Below, in pieces: positions 1-5,809 of a stretch of 7,682 nucleotides of DNA (positions are counted from its first letter, which is position 1; every line of letters begins with the position of its first letter). Below the pieces are notes generated by a model. That model was not told the DNA's origin and did no database searches. It saw nothing but the letters and a program-made list of their open reading frames with translations. Source of the stretch: CAZNYG01 sp964577205 (GTDB lineage: Bacteria > Elusimicrobiota > Endomicrobiia > Endomicrobiales > CAIRNS01); contig CAZNYG010000085.1 of the NCBI GenBank assembly GCA_964577205.1, forward strand, positions 1 through 7,682. The letters are read 5' to 3'. Both the position numbers and the translations under genes were made by a program.

Positions 1-2
1 TT

Positions 3-242
3 GTCTGCGGCGCCTGGCTTTATTTCAAGACCGACCGCGAACTGTTGACGCGGTACGCCATCGTGATGGCCGGCCCCGCGGAAGTCCGTAACGGGCCGGG
101 AACCGACAATTCCGTGGCGTTCAGCCTTCCCGAAGGCCGGACCGTGATCGTTCTCGGCGAAACGGACGGCTGGGCAGCCATCGGCCTTGAAACAGAAGGC
201 CTCAAGGGATGGATAGAAAAAAGACTCATTGAAAAGATATAG
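3..242 (+). CDS. C-terminal end of a BatE-like SH3-domain membrane protein (partial)
   Basis: The gene enters from the left edge; the reading frame is open from base 3 and stops at TAG 240-242, so 79 residues are visible. The first visible residues (VCGAWLYF) look like the end of a transmembrane helix, followed by charged KTDRELLTR. From there a bacterial SH3 fold is recognisable: YAIVMAGPAEVRNGPG, then SLPEGRTVIVLGE, then GWAAIGL and GWIEKRL, the usual hydrophobic-Gly-Trp pattern of the family. A TM helix followed by a C-terminal SH3 domain is the tail of BatE-like TPR proteins, which belong to aerotolerance (Bat) operons with von Willebrand proteins; here the TPR part would lie outside the window. 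A TTG at 45 could be read as a start, but it would cut the frame inside a continuous domain, so I treat the gene as truncated by the window. The SH3 call is solid; the BatE assignment is inference. Confidence 0.75.
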   Translation, partial: VCGAWLYFKTDRELLTRYAIVMAGPAEVRNGPGTDNSVAFSLPEGRTVIVLGETDGWAAIGLETEGLKGWIEKRLIEKI

Positions 243-250
243 AGTCAACT

Positions 251-352
251 GCGTTCTCGAGTTCTTGAGTTCTCGTGTTCTCGCGTTCAACAGCAGAAAA
301 AAACCTTTGACCTTGAACCCAAGAACACACGAACACGAGAACGCAAGAACGC
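251..352. repeat. Pair of inverted octamer arrays (40-nt arms)
   Basis: Two arms of equal length (251-290 and 313-352) are complementary at 32 of 40 positions, with a 22-nt loop (291-312). Each arm is an octamer array. On the + strand the right arm has AACCCAAG (316-323), AACACACG (324-331), AACACGAG (332-339), AACGCAAG (340-347) and closes with AACGCC (348-353). On the - strand the left arm reads AACGCGAG, AACACGAG, AACTCAAG, AACTCGAG and closes with AACGC. Both are preceded by TTG. The transcript could form a long hairpin, and a T-rich stretch follows (354-378), so it may also end transcription of the upstream gene. Function is not known to me. Confidence 0.85.
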
Positions 353-382
353 CTTTTATTGTTCCGTTTGTTTTTTTTCGTC

Positions 383-391
383 TGTTATGAT
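383..391 (+). promoter_or_regulatory. Possible extended -10 promoter for nadD
   Basis: TGTTATGAT at 383-391 matches an extended -10 element (TGN followed by TATGAT). No -35 hexamer sits at the usual distance: TTGTTC at 359-364 would need a 21-bp spacer. Transcription would begin near 397-399, leaving a very short leader before the ATG at 414 or about 43 nt before the CTG at 441. The assignment rests on one motif in an AT-rich gap. Confidence 0.4.
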
Positions 392-413
392 ACACTGATT
401 TTCATTCCGCTGC

Positions 414-1037
414 ATGCACGTCGTCTGTTGGAGGAGTTCCCTGTCAGAAAAACGTTTACGTATCGGTCTTTTCGGCGGCTCCTTTGATCCCGTGCATTCC
501 GGACACCTGCAGCTGGCGCGCGCCGCTCTTTCAGAATTCCGTCTGGACAGGATCATTTTCATCCCCGCGAGACAGCCTCCCCATAAACAACAACGGAAAA
601 TGACGGCGGTCGCTCACCGCTGCGCGATGCTTTCGCTCGCTCTCAGGCCATACCGTTCCTTCCGCGTAAGCAAGTATGAACTGAACAGGCCGTCCACTAC
701 CTATACGTATCAGACCCTGAGGTATTTTCACCGCCGTTTCCCCCGGGCTGAGCTTTTTTTTATTATCGGTTCGGATTCGCTCGCGGAACTGCATGCATGG
801 AAACGCAGCGGCCTGCTGGCAAAACTGAGCGTTTTCATCGCCGGCAAAAGGCCGGACGCGCCGGCGGGTAAATACCTTTTTCCGGGGGATGTCCGCTTTC
901 TGAAGAAACCGATCCGCAGGGTTTCTTCTTCCGATATCCGGGAACGGGGAGCCAAAGGAAGATCATTGAAGGGATTAGTCCCCGAAGCGGTACGGAAGTA
1001 TATCCTGAAACAAAAGCTTTACAATGAAAACTATTGA
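414..1037 (+). CDS. nadD: Nicotinate-nucleotide adenylyltransferase NadD
   Basis: NadD transfers AMP from ATP to nicotinate mononucleotide to make deamido-NAD, the penultimate cytoplasmic step of NAD synthesis. The nucleotidyltransferase signature GGSFDPVHSGHL is present near the N-terminus, with the two histidines of the HxGH motif. IPARQPPHK, FIIGSDSL and the C-terminal VSSSDIRERG (equivalent to the ISST-xIR motif of the superfamily) follow in the expected order. Length, 207 residues or 198 from the alternative start, fits the family. The ATG at 414 has no ribosome binding site. The in-frame CTG at 441 lies 4 nt after GGAGGAG (430-436) and would give a protein beginning (M)SEKRLRIGLFGGSF, which fits the usual NadD N-terminus better; I list the longer form because CTG starts are rare. 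The 3' end overlaps yqeK by 14 nt, so the two are probably co-translated. Confidence 0.95.
   Translation: MHVVCWRSSLSEKRLRIGLFGGSFDPVHSGHLQLARAALSEFRLDRIIFIPARQPPHKQQRKMTAVAHRCAMLSLALRPYRSFRVSKYELNRPSTTYTYQTLRYFHRRFPRAELFFIIGSDSLAELHAWKRSGLLAKLSVFIAGKRPDAPAGKYLFPGDVRFLKKPIRRVSSSDIRERGAKGRSLKGLVPEAVRKYILKQKLYNENY
430..436 (+). promoter_or_regulatory. Shine-Dalgarno GGAGGAG inside the 5' end of the nadD frame
   Basis: A near-perfect anti-16S match lies 27 nt upstream of the conserved nucleotidyltransferase motif codons and 4 nt before an in-frame CTG at 441. No equivalent site precedes the ATG at 414. It therefore argues that translation really starts at CTG 441. Confidence 0.5.
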
Positions 1038-1602
1038 CACTGAGCCGATTATCGCTTATTTAAAAGAACACGTGTCACCGGCACGGTTCAGGCATACGCT
1101 GGGCACCTGGAAGGCCGCCCTTCAGCTGGCTGAACGGTTCGGGGTCGACCGGGATAAGACGACCCTTGCCGCGCTTCTGCATGACGCGGGCAAAGGGCTT
1201 TCCCGCGAAGCCATGGTACGTTATGTCAAAAAACACCGCGTTCCGGTCCCCTGTCTGGAAGACTCTATCCGGCACAACCCTTCACTCCTTCACAGTTACA
1301 TAAGCGCGCATATCGCCCATTCCCGGTTCGCTGTTTCCGACAAAGATATCCTTGAAGCAATAGCCCTGCATACGCTCGGCGGGCCCCGCATGAGCGCCCT
1401 GGCCAAGATCATTTATCTTGCCGACGCGACATCGACCGACCGGCGCTATCCGGCGGCAAAACAGATCCGCTGGATGAGCAGAAGGAACCTGGACAAGGCT
1501 TTTGTCCTGGCCATGCGCCACAAAATGTATCATGTCGTATCGAACGGGAAATGGATGCACCCCGCCGCCGTCGAAACGTGGAATGGATATATTGTTAAAT
1601 AA
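1024..1602 (+). CDS. yqeK: YqeK-type HD-domain phosphohydrolase (probable Ap4A hydrolase)
   Basis: YqeK proteins are HD-superfamily metalloenzymes; a member of this family has been shown to cleave diadenosine tetraphosphate symmetrically to ADP. The metal ligands are visible: His24 in RFRHTLGT, the HD pair His53-Asp54 in LLHDAGKG, His84/His90 in RHNPSLLHSY, His116 in ALHTLGG, and Asp134 in KIIYLADA. The 192-residue length is typical. After Asp134 most family members, as I remember them, carry an Ile-Glu-Pro segment; here it is TSTDRRYP, a small departure outside the metal site. The start overlaps the end of nadD by 14 nt and lacks a clear ribosome binding site, which fits translational coupling. 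nadD-yqeK adjacency is a classic arrangement, linking NAD synthesis with nucleotide clean-up. Confidence 0.92.
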   Translation: MKTIDTEPIIAYLKEHVSPARFRHTLGTWKAALQLAERFGVDRDKTTLAALLHDAGKGLSREAMVRYVKKHRVPVPCLEDSIRHNPSLLHSYISAHIAHSRFAVSDKDILEAIALHTLGGPRMSALAKIIYLADATSTDRRYPAAKQIRWMSRRNLDKAFVLAMRHKMYHVVSNGKWMHPAAVETWNGYIVK

Positions 1603-1770
1603 AGCGGTATTAAACCGCAGGGGCGATATTCAGAGACAAAAATGATATGACACGACAACGATGAAACTATCCGGTAACGAAGCCAACTGATCTTTTTAAT
1701 TACCCTCATTTTGCTGTTAATATCGTAGTTGCCTTTCAATATCGTCTTATTTCTTACTCTGGAATACCAA
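1603..1770. other. AT-rich gap between yqeK and the LCP gene
   Basis: The gap is richer in A and T than the flanking genes. A weak 5-bp hairpin (GCGGT 1604-1608 with ACCGC 1614-1618) follows the yqeK stop but has no T tract, so I do not call a terminator. TTGCTG at 1711 and TTGCCT at 1729 could be -35 hexamers for the LCP gene, but no convincing -10 hexamer is spaced correctly. Unlike the other long gaps, it holds no tandem array. Confidence 0.4.
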
Positions 1771-2961
1771 ATGAAACCTGTGTCATTGAAGTTTGAGCAT
1801 TACATCCTCATTGCCATCGTCATCCTTGTCAGCGCAAGCCTCTTTTTCTGCTGGCGCAGCCCGGTCGCCAGGGCGCTGCGTAACGGAGAACCCGTCAATG
1901 TGCTGGTGGTCGGTACCGATCTGGTGGAGAACACGCGCCATTCCGACACGCTGGTCTTCCTCAACTACTCCCCGGTGGACCGGTTCCTGAACATCATCTC
2001 CATCCCGCGGGATACCCGTTATACTCCTGAAAAGTACCGCTTTTCCCGCATCAACGAGATCTACGCCTGGCATTACCGGAAGACGAATGACAGCATGCTG
2101 GCCTGCCGCGAAGTGACGAAAGCGGTGGAACAACTCCTGCAGAACAGGGTGGCCATCCCCTTCTGCGTCCAGGTGGATTACGACAGTTTCAGAAAAATGA
2201 TCGATCTGGCGGGCGGTATCATAATCGACGTGGAAGAAGCCATGGACTACGACGACAATGCCGGCAACCTGCATATCCATTTCAAGCCCGGCGCGCAGCA
2301 TCTCGACGGAAAACAGGCGCTGGAATATGTGCGCTACCGGGGCAAGGCCGGCGATATCGGGCGGGTGTACCGGCAGCAGCGTTTCATGAAAGCCGTGCTG
2401 AACCGGCTGAAGAATCCTCTTCTCATGATGCGCCTGCCCCGGGTGGCACAGGTCATCAATGCCAATATCCGGACGAACCTTTCCTTCTGGGATATCCTGT
2501 CCGTGACGCTGGAACTGAAAGACCTGCGCCCCGCGAATATCCGCCTGACGCAGCTGCCCGGAACGCCGAACAGGGAATACTGGGAAGTTTCTCCGGAGAA
2601 CTGCGCCGGCCTTATGGATAAGATCCTTTTGTCCTCGGGAACCGCGACGGCCCCGGTGTCCCGCGTCCGCGTGGAAGTATGGAATGCTTCCGGCAAGAAC
2701 CGGCTCGCGGAACGCGTGAACTGGACGCTGCGGCAGAAAGGGTACGATGTCGTCGAATGGGGAACGCTCAAGATCCACCAGAAAAAAACACTGATACAGG
2801 ATATTACCGGCGACCTTCGCGCCGCGCAGCATATATCCTCCATCCTCTCCTGCGGCGAAGTGGTGACCCGCTACAATACCAAACGCTTTGTCGATATTTC
2901 CGTCATTCTTGGCGAAGACTGCAACGTCGATTCGGAAACAACAGACAAACTTAAAAGATAA
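1771..2961 (+). CDS. LytR-CpsA-Psr (LCP) family protein with LytR C-terminal domain
   Basis: LCP proteins sit in the cytoplasmic membrane with the catalytic domain outside and transfer lipid-linked glycopolymers to the cell wall or related acceptors. A single transmembrane helix lies at about residues 11-27. The LCP core follows: VNVLVVGTD (42-50), HSDTLVF (57-63), SIPRDTR (77-83), RINEIYA, the block VDYDSFRKMIDLAGGI with HLDGKQALEYVRYR, and the RQQRF arginine motif. From about residue 299 a LytR_C domain begins (VRVEVWNASG, then RLAERVNWTLRQKGY). The total of 396 residues fits an LCP plus LytR_C protein. I chose ATG 1771 because it places a short basic N-terminus before the helix; the frame stays open upstream to a TTG at 1729, which would add 14 residues with no ribosome binding site. 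LCP proteins are best known from Gram-positives; in this apparent diderm the acceptor is unknown. The stop codon abuts a palindromic element. Confidence 0.9.
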   Translation: MKPVSLKFEHYILIAIVILVSASLFFCWRSPVARALRNGEPVNVLVVGTDLVENTRHSDTLVFLNYSPVDRFLNIISIPRDTRYTPEKYRFSRINEIYAWHYRKTNDSMLACREVTKAVEQLLQNRVAIPFCVQVDYDSFRKMIDLAGGIIIDVEEAMDYDDNAGNLHIHFKPGAQHLDGKQALEYVRYRGKAGDIGRVYRQQRFMKAVLNRLKNPLLMMRLPRVAQVINANIRTNLSFWDILSVTLELKDLRPANIRLTQLPGTPNREYWEVSPENCAGLMDKILLSSGTATAPVSRVRVEVWNASGKNRLAERVNWTLRQKGYDVVEWGTLKIHQKKTLIQDITGDLRAAQHISSILSCGEVVTRYNTKRFVDISVILGEDCNVDSETTDKLKR

Positions 2962-3153
2962 CTCAAGTTGAGTCCGTTGAAAAACCCCTGCTTTTCGCCT
3001 TGTTGTCATCCCCGAAGTTCTTTAACCCGCGGATGCGGGACTTCATTCATGTCCACATAATGGAAGTCGTCGGGGATCCATCATCGACGGCATTCATGGA
3101 TTCCCGCTTTCGCGGGAATGACACACTAAAGGCTTTTTCAATTGACTCAAGTT
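2961..3153. mobile_element. MITE-like palindromic element with terminal inverted repeats
   Basis: The ends are inverted repeats: TTGAGTCCGTTGAAAAA (2968-2984) and TTTTTCAATTGACTCAA (3134-3150), complementary at 15 of 17 positions. A 9-nt direct repeat ACTCAAGTT flanks and partly overlaps them (2961-2969 and 3145-3153), possibly a target duplication. Inside, TGTCATCCCCG (3005-3015) can pair with CGGGAATGACA (3113-3123), ATCCCCGA (3009-3016) with TCGGGGAT (3070-3077), and two hairpins occur: CCCGC/GCGGG (3027-3040, loop GGAT) and ATTCCCGC/GCGGGAAT (3100-3119, loop TTTC). There is no open reading frame of note, so it would be non-autonomous. It begins at the last base of the LCP stop codon and could serve as a bidirectional terminator. 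Confidence 0.65.
3098..3122 (-). repeat. Dispersed palindrome, copy 1 (intergenic)
   Basis: An 8-bp perfect stem (3100-3107 with 3112-3119) and a TTTC loop make up the core. Read on the - strand it starts GTCATTCCCGC and ends GCGGGAATCC. It matches copy 2 at 7458-7482 in 24 of 25 positions, and the match continues to 30 of 33 when extended to 3090. Palindromes of this type are, to my knowledge, common dispersed repeats in environmental bacterial genomes. Confidence 0.85.
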
Positions 3154-3171
3154 CGTATTTCACGCAGTCAT

Positions 3172-3209
3172 AACTCATGAACCCATGAACTCATCAACTT
3201 ATGAACGCC
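3172..3209 (+). repeat. Octamer array upstream of pilT (four units)
   Basis: Four octamers in exact register: AACTCATG (3172-3179), AACCCATG (3180-3187), AACTCATC (3188-3195), AACTTATG (3196-3203), closing with AACGCC (3204-3209). The unit count, the constant AAC and the closing AACGCC followed by a T run (3211-3216) match the array at 316-353. It ends 7 nt before the pilT ribosome binding site and so lies in or close to the pilT leader. Confidence 0.85.
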
Positions 3210-3228
3210 GTTTTTTAAGGAGTGTTCG

Positions 3229-4293
3229 ATGGAAATGATTGAGATCCTTACCGCCGCGGTCAATCGCGGGGCCTCGGACGTGCACATGGTGATCGGGAAA
3301 CCGCCCATGGTGCGCATCCGCGGAAGCGTCACGCCGCTGGACGAGTTCCCGGTCGTGACCGCCGACGAAAGCAAGCGCCTTATCTACTCCATCCTTTTCG
3401 AAGAGCAGCGCGCGAAGTTCGAAGACGCGATGGAACTGGACTGTTCGGTCTCCGTACCGGGGCTGTCCCGCTTCCGCATGAACGTGTTCCTCCAGAAGAC
3501 GGGCGTTGAGGCGGTCCTGCGCGTCATCACCTCGAAGATCCCGGATCCCGAAGAACTCGGGCTTTCTCCGTCGATACTGCAGTTCGCCGACCTGCCCCGC
3601 GGGCTGGTGCTGGTGACCGGGCCGACGGGGTCCGGCAAATCGACAACACTTGCCTGCCTTATCAACATCATCAACCAGAAACGCAGCGAGCACATCCTGA
3701 CCATCGAAGACCCCATCGAGTTCGTTTATGAGAATAAGAACTGCATCGTCCGCCAGCGCGAAGTGGGCCAGCAGACAAAAAGTTTCAACAATGCCCTGAA
3801 ATCCGCCCTGCGCGAAGACCCCGACATCGTGCTGATCGGCGAAATGCGCGACCTGGAGACGATATCGGCCGCGCTTACCATCGCCGAAACGGGCCATCTC
3901 GTGTTCGGCACCCTGCATACTACCGACGCGCCCCAGACGGTGGACCGCATACTCGACGTCTTCCCTCCCCACCAGCAGCAGCAGGTCCGCGTGCAGCTTT
4001 CGGTAACGCTGCGCGGCGTGGTATCACAGACCCTGCTGCCGAAGTCCGACGGCGTCGGCCGCGTCGCGGCGCGGGAGATCATGGTCGTCACCCCGGCCAT
4101 TTCCAATCTTATCCGCGAAGGCAAGTCGCACCAGATATATTCGGCGATCGCCACCGGCGCGAAGTTCGGCATGGTAACGCTAGACCGCGCGCTGCTCCAG
4201 CTGGTTCAGGAAGGACAGGTCTCGCAGGAAGACGCCATCGCGAAAGCGCACGACCCCGAATACATAAGAACGGGCGGACGATCAAACGGCTAA
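3229..4293 (+). CDS. pilT: Type IV pilus retraction ATPase PilT
   Basis: PilT is the hexameric cytoplasmic ATPase that depolymerises pilin and drives pilus retraction and twitching motility. The 354-residue protein has an N-terminal PAS-like region with the typical SDVHMVIGKPPMVRIRG stretch, Walker A GPTGSGKST (131-139), the Asp box ILTIEDPIEFVY, Walker B with DIVLIGEMRD (199-208), the His box GHLVFGTLHTTDA, and near the C-terminus ISNLIREGK, the equivalent of the AIRNLIRE motif that separates retraction from assembly ATPases. AAGGAG (3217-3222) lies 6 nt before the ATG, the clearest ribosome binding site in the window. No pilB, pilC or pilin genes are nearby. Its position within an otherwise housekeeping cluster, flanked on both sides by repeat-filled gaps, suggests it is transcribed separately. 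Confidence 0.96.
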   Translation: MEMIEILTAAVNRGASDVHMVIGKPPMVRIRGSVTPLDEFPVVTADESKRLIYSILFEEQRAKFEDAMELDCSVSVPGLSRFRMNVFLQKTGVEAVLRVITSKIPDPEELGLSPSILQFADLPRGLVLVTGPTGSGKSTTLACLINIINQKRSEHILTIEDPIEFVYENKNCIVRQREVGQQTKSFNNALKSALREDPDIVLIGEMRDLETISAALTIAETGHLVFGTLHTTDAPQTVDRILDVFPPHQQQQVRVQLSVTLRGVVSQTLLPKSDGVGRVAAREIMVVTPAISNLIREGKSHQIYSAIATGAKFGMVTLDRALLQLVQEGQVSQEDAIAKAHDPEYIRTGGRSNG

Positions 4294-4321
4294 AGACGCT
4301 CATGAGTTGAAAGTCACAAGC

Positions 4322-4337
4322 GACTGTCAGACTATCA
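4322..4337 (+). repeat. Two-unit octamer repeat after pilT
   Basis: GACTGTCA (4322-4329) and GACTATCA (4330-4337) are consecutive octamers differing at one base, followed by GC. The period matches the AAC octamer arrays but the unit differs. Just upstream, CATGAGTT (4301-4308) is the reverse complement of the array unit AACTCATG, a possible lone remnant. Confidence 0.45.
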
Positions 4338-4365
4338 GCAGAGGTTGGGCGGCAAAGGCGAAAAA

Positions 4366-4400
4366 GGATGCGGGACGCTGGATGCAGGATACAGAGTGCG
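4366..4400. repeat. Heptamer array between pilT and the cNMP/GAF gene
   Basis: Four units in register: GGATGCG (4366-4372), GGACGCT (4373-4379), GGATGCA (4380-4386), GGATACA (4387-4393), then a decayed fifth, GAGTGCG (4394-4400). Read on the - strand the units end in TCC or ACTC, and the array runs straight into TTTTT (4361-4365), much as the octamer arrays run toward T tracts. Confidence 0.75.
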
Positions 4401-4420
4401 GGCAACAACGGGAATTGCAG

Positions 4421-4480
4421 GCGACGGCTTTAGCCGGCGCGTTTGATGAGAAGCACGGGCTGAAGCCCGCGGTTTTGTTG
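4421..4480. repeat. REP-like double hairpin upstream of the cNMP/GAF gene
   Basis: Hairpin one spans 4421-4440 (GCGACGGCT with AGCCGGCGC, one mismatch). Hairpin two spans 4456-4469 (CGGGC, loop TGAA, GCCCG), followed by CGG and a T-rich run TTTTGTTGTT (4473-4482). The paired design resembles REP doublets found dispersed in many bacterial genomes. The second hairpin with its T run could also terminate transcription arriving from pilT. Confidence 0.55.
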
Positions 4481-4506
4481 TTACGAGCTGATCTATCGAG
4501 GTTCTC

Positions 4507-5436
4507 ATGGATACTAAATCGATCTTGAAGGCTTCGTCCGTATTTTCGGCGCTGGACGAAGGGACGCTGGGACGGATAGCGGCGCTGACATCTGAAATTC
4601 GGCACACGGCGGAAGGAACGGTCTTCAATGAGAACGACTCGGCTGACGCCTTTTATCTGGTGGCTGAAGGCGAGATCGTCATTTCGCGGAAGATAGGCAG
4701 GGAACGCAAGATCCTTGCGGTACTCGGCCCCGGAAGCGTGTTCGGCGAGATGGCTTTTTTTTCCGATTCCCCCCGCACCGCGGACGCGAAGGCGCGCGGC
4801 GACTGTATGCTGCTCAAGATCGGAAGGGAAGCGTTCTCATCGTTCATCTCCGGCGACCCCGGCGCGGGCAACAACGTGCTTTCAGGGCTGCTCCGGGTTT
4901 CGATGCAGCGGCTGGAAGAGACCAGCAGGGAACTGGCTACCATTTATCAGACGGGGAACATCATCTCCCGGAGCGCGTCGCTGACAGAGACCGCGCGATC
5001 ACTAAGGGAACAGCTGCTCATCGCCGTACCAGAAGCGGACGACGCGGCCATATTTTTATATAATGAGTTCAACATGGAATACGACCCGGCCGCGGCCAGG
5101 GACGGAACGCGCGAAATTGTGCCTTCCGACCCGGTTGCGACCATGGCGGCCCGGATGCCGTCAGGCTCTCTTTTTGATGACGGGACGGATATTCCCATCG
5201 TACCCGGCCTTACGGATACGGCAAAAAGCGTGATCTTTGCACCGTTGCGTGGAGAAGGAAAACTGCCTGGTTTCATTCTTTTATGGAGCGGCAGGCAGGC
5301 CCACGCGTTCAAGAAAAGTTCGCTGCTGCTGACGATGACCGTCGGCGCGCAGCTCGCGGAAGCCGTCGAGAACATGCACTACCGCCAGGAAGCACGCGAC
5401 CGGGAACGGCTGCGGATAAATAAAGGGAATTATTAA
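4507..5436 (+). CDS. Cyclic-nucleotide-binding domain plus GAF-like sensor protein, no DNA-binding domain
   Basis: Residues about 10-130 form a cNMP-binding beta-roll: FSALDEGTLGRIAAL, the DAFYLVAEGEIVI strand pair, and the phosphate-binding cassette FGEMAFFSDSPRTADA (79-94), with Glu81 and Arg90 in the positions that hold the ribose and cyclic phosphate in CRP. A helix-rich connector (RLEETSRELATIYQTGNIIS) leads to a region of about residues 165-300 that looks like a GAF domain (SLTETARSLREQLLIAVPEADDAAIFLYNE, later VIFAPLRGEGKLPGFILLWSG). CRP-type regulators carry a C-terminal helix-turn-helix; none is visible here in 309 residues, so this is more likely a protein-interaction sensor than a transcription factor. 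GAGG (4498-4501) precedes the ATG by 5 nt. Being directly downstream of pilT, it may modulate pilus retraction in response to a nucleotide signal; that is inference. The cNMP part is firm, the GAF part moderate. Confidence 0.85.
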   Translation: MDTKSILKASSVFSALDEGTLGRIAALTSEIRHTAEGTVFNENDSADAFYLVAEGEIVISRKIGRERKILAVLGPGSVFGEMAFFSDSPRTADAKARGDCMLLKIGREAFSSFISGDPGAGNNVLSGLLRVSMQRLEETSRELATIYQTGNIISRSASLTETARSLREQLLIAVPEADDAAIFLYNEFNMEYDPAAARDGTREIVPSDPVATMAARMPSGSLFDDGTDIPIVPGLTDTAKSVIFAPLRGEGKLPGFILLWSGRQAHAFKKSSLLLTMTVGAQLAEAVENMHYRQEARDRERLRINKGNY

Positions 5437-5455
5437 CAGGGAGAGTTAACACCCA

Positions 5456-5803
5456 ATGAAAAAACCGAGCTCGCTGACACTTGTACGCCTCGCGCGAACG
5501 ATCGCTGAAGATAAAAAGGGGGCCGGCCCCGTCATTCTCAATGTCAACCGTCTGTCGTCCATCACCGACTACTTCCTCGTCGTGACCGCGGGGTCGACGC
5601 CGCAGATGAAGGCGATCCTGGATTCCATTGAAGATCGGTTCAGGGAGAAATACGATCTGAGACCGATCCACCGGGAAGGCGCGGCTTCCTCCCGCTGGGC
5701 TGTGCTCGATTACGGCATGCTGATCATCCACGTCCTGTTCCCCGACGCGAGGGAATTCTTCGCTCTTGAGAAAATATGGGCGGACGCGAAGAAGATCAAA
5801 TAA
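5456..5803 (+). CDS. rsfS: Ribosome silencing factor RsfS (Iojap family)
   Basis: RsfS binds ribosomal protein uL14 on the large subunit and blocks subunit joining when nutrients are scarce. At 115 residues the length is standard. Conserved features appear in order: SSITDYFLVVTAGSTPQMKAI (Asp38, Tyr39, Phe40 motif), HREGAASSRWAVLDYG (Glu74, Gly75, Trp81, Asp85, Tyr86), and IIHVLFPDAREFFALEKIW. AGGGAGAG (5438-5445) lies 10 nt before the ATG, and the gap to the preceding gene is 19 nt. rsfS usually lies directly behind nadD/yqeK; here the LCP, pilT and cNMP/GAF genes have come between. Confidence 0.95.
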   Translation: MKKPSSLTLVRLARTIAEDKKGAGPVILNVNRLSSITDYFLVVTAGSTPQMKAILDSIEDRFREKYDLRPIHREGAASSRWAVLDYGMLIIHVLFPDAREFFALEKIWADAKKIK

Positions 5804-5809
5804 TCATTT

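Noticed and set aside
251..353. CRISPR-like array before nadD
   Set aside because: The units are 8 nt with no spacers, and no cas genes are present.
1604..1618. Hairpin after yqeK as a rho-independent terminator
   Set aside because: The stem is only 5 bp and no T run follows.
1783..3009. A 408-codon open frame on the - strand opposite the LCP gene
   Set aside because: The + strand frame carries clear LCP and LytR_C motifs; the antisense translation is rich in His, Arg and Gly with no recognisable domain, as expected for a shadow frame in high-GC DNA.
3199..3972. A 257-codon open frame on the - strand opposite pilT
   Set aside because: It is antisense to Walker A and other conserved pilT motifs and shows no domain of its own.
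4307..4528. A 73-codon open frame in the gap after pilT
   Set aside because: It runs through the heptamer array and both REP-like hairpins and overlaps the start of the cNMP/GAF gene; there is no ribosome binding site and no domain.
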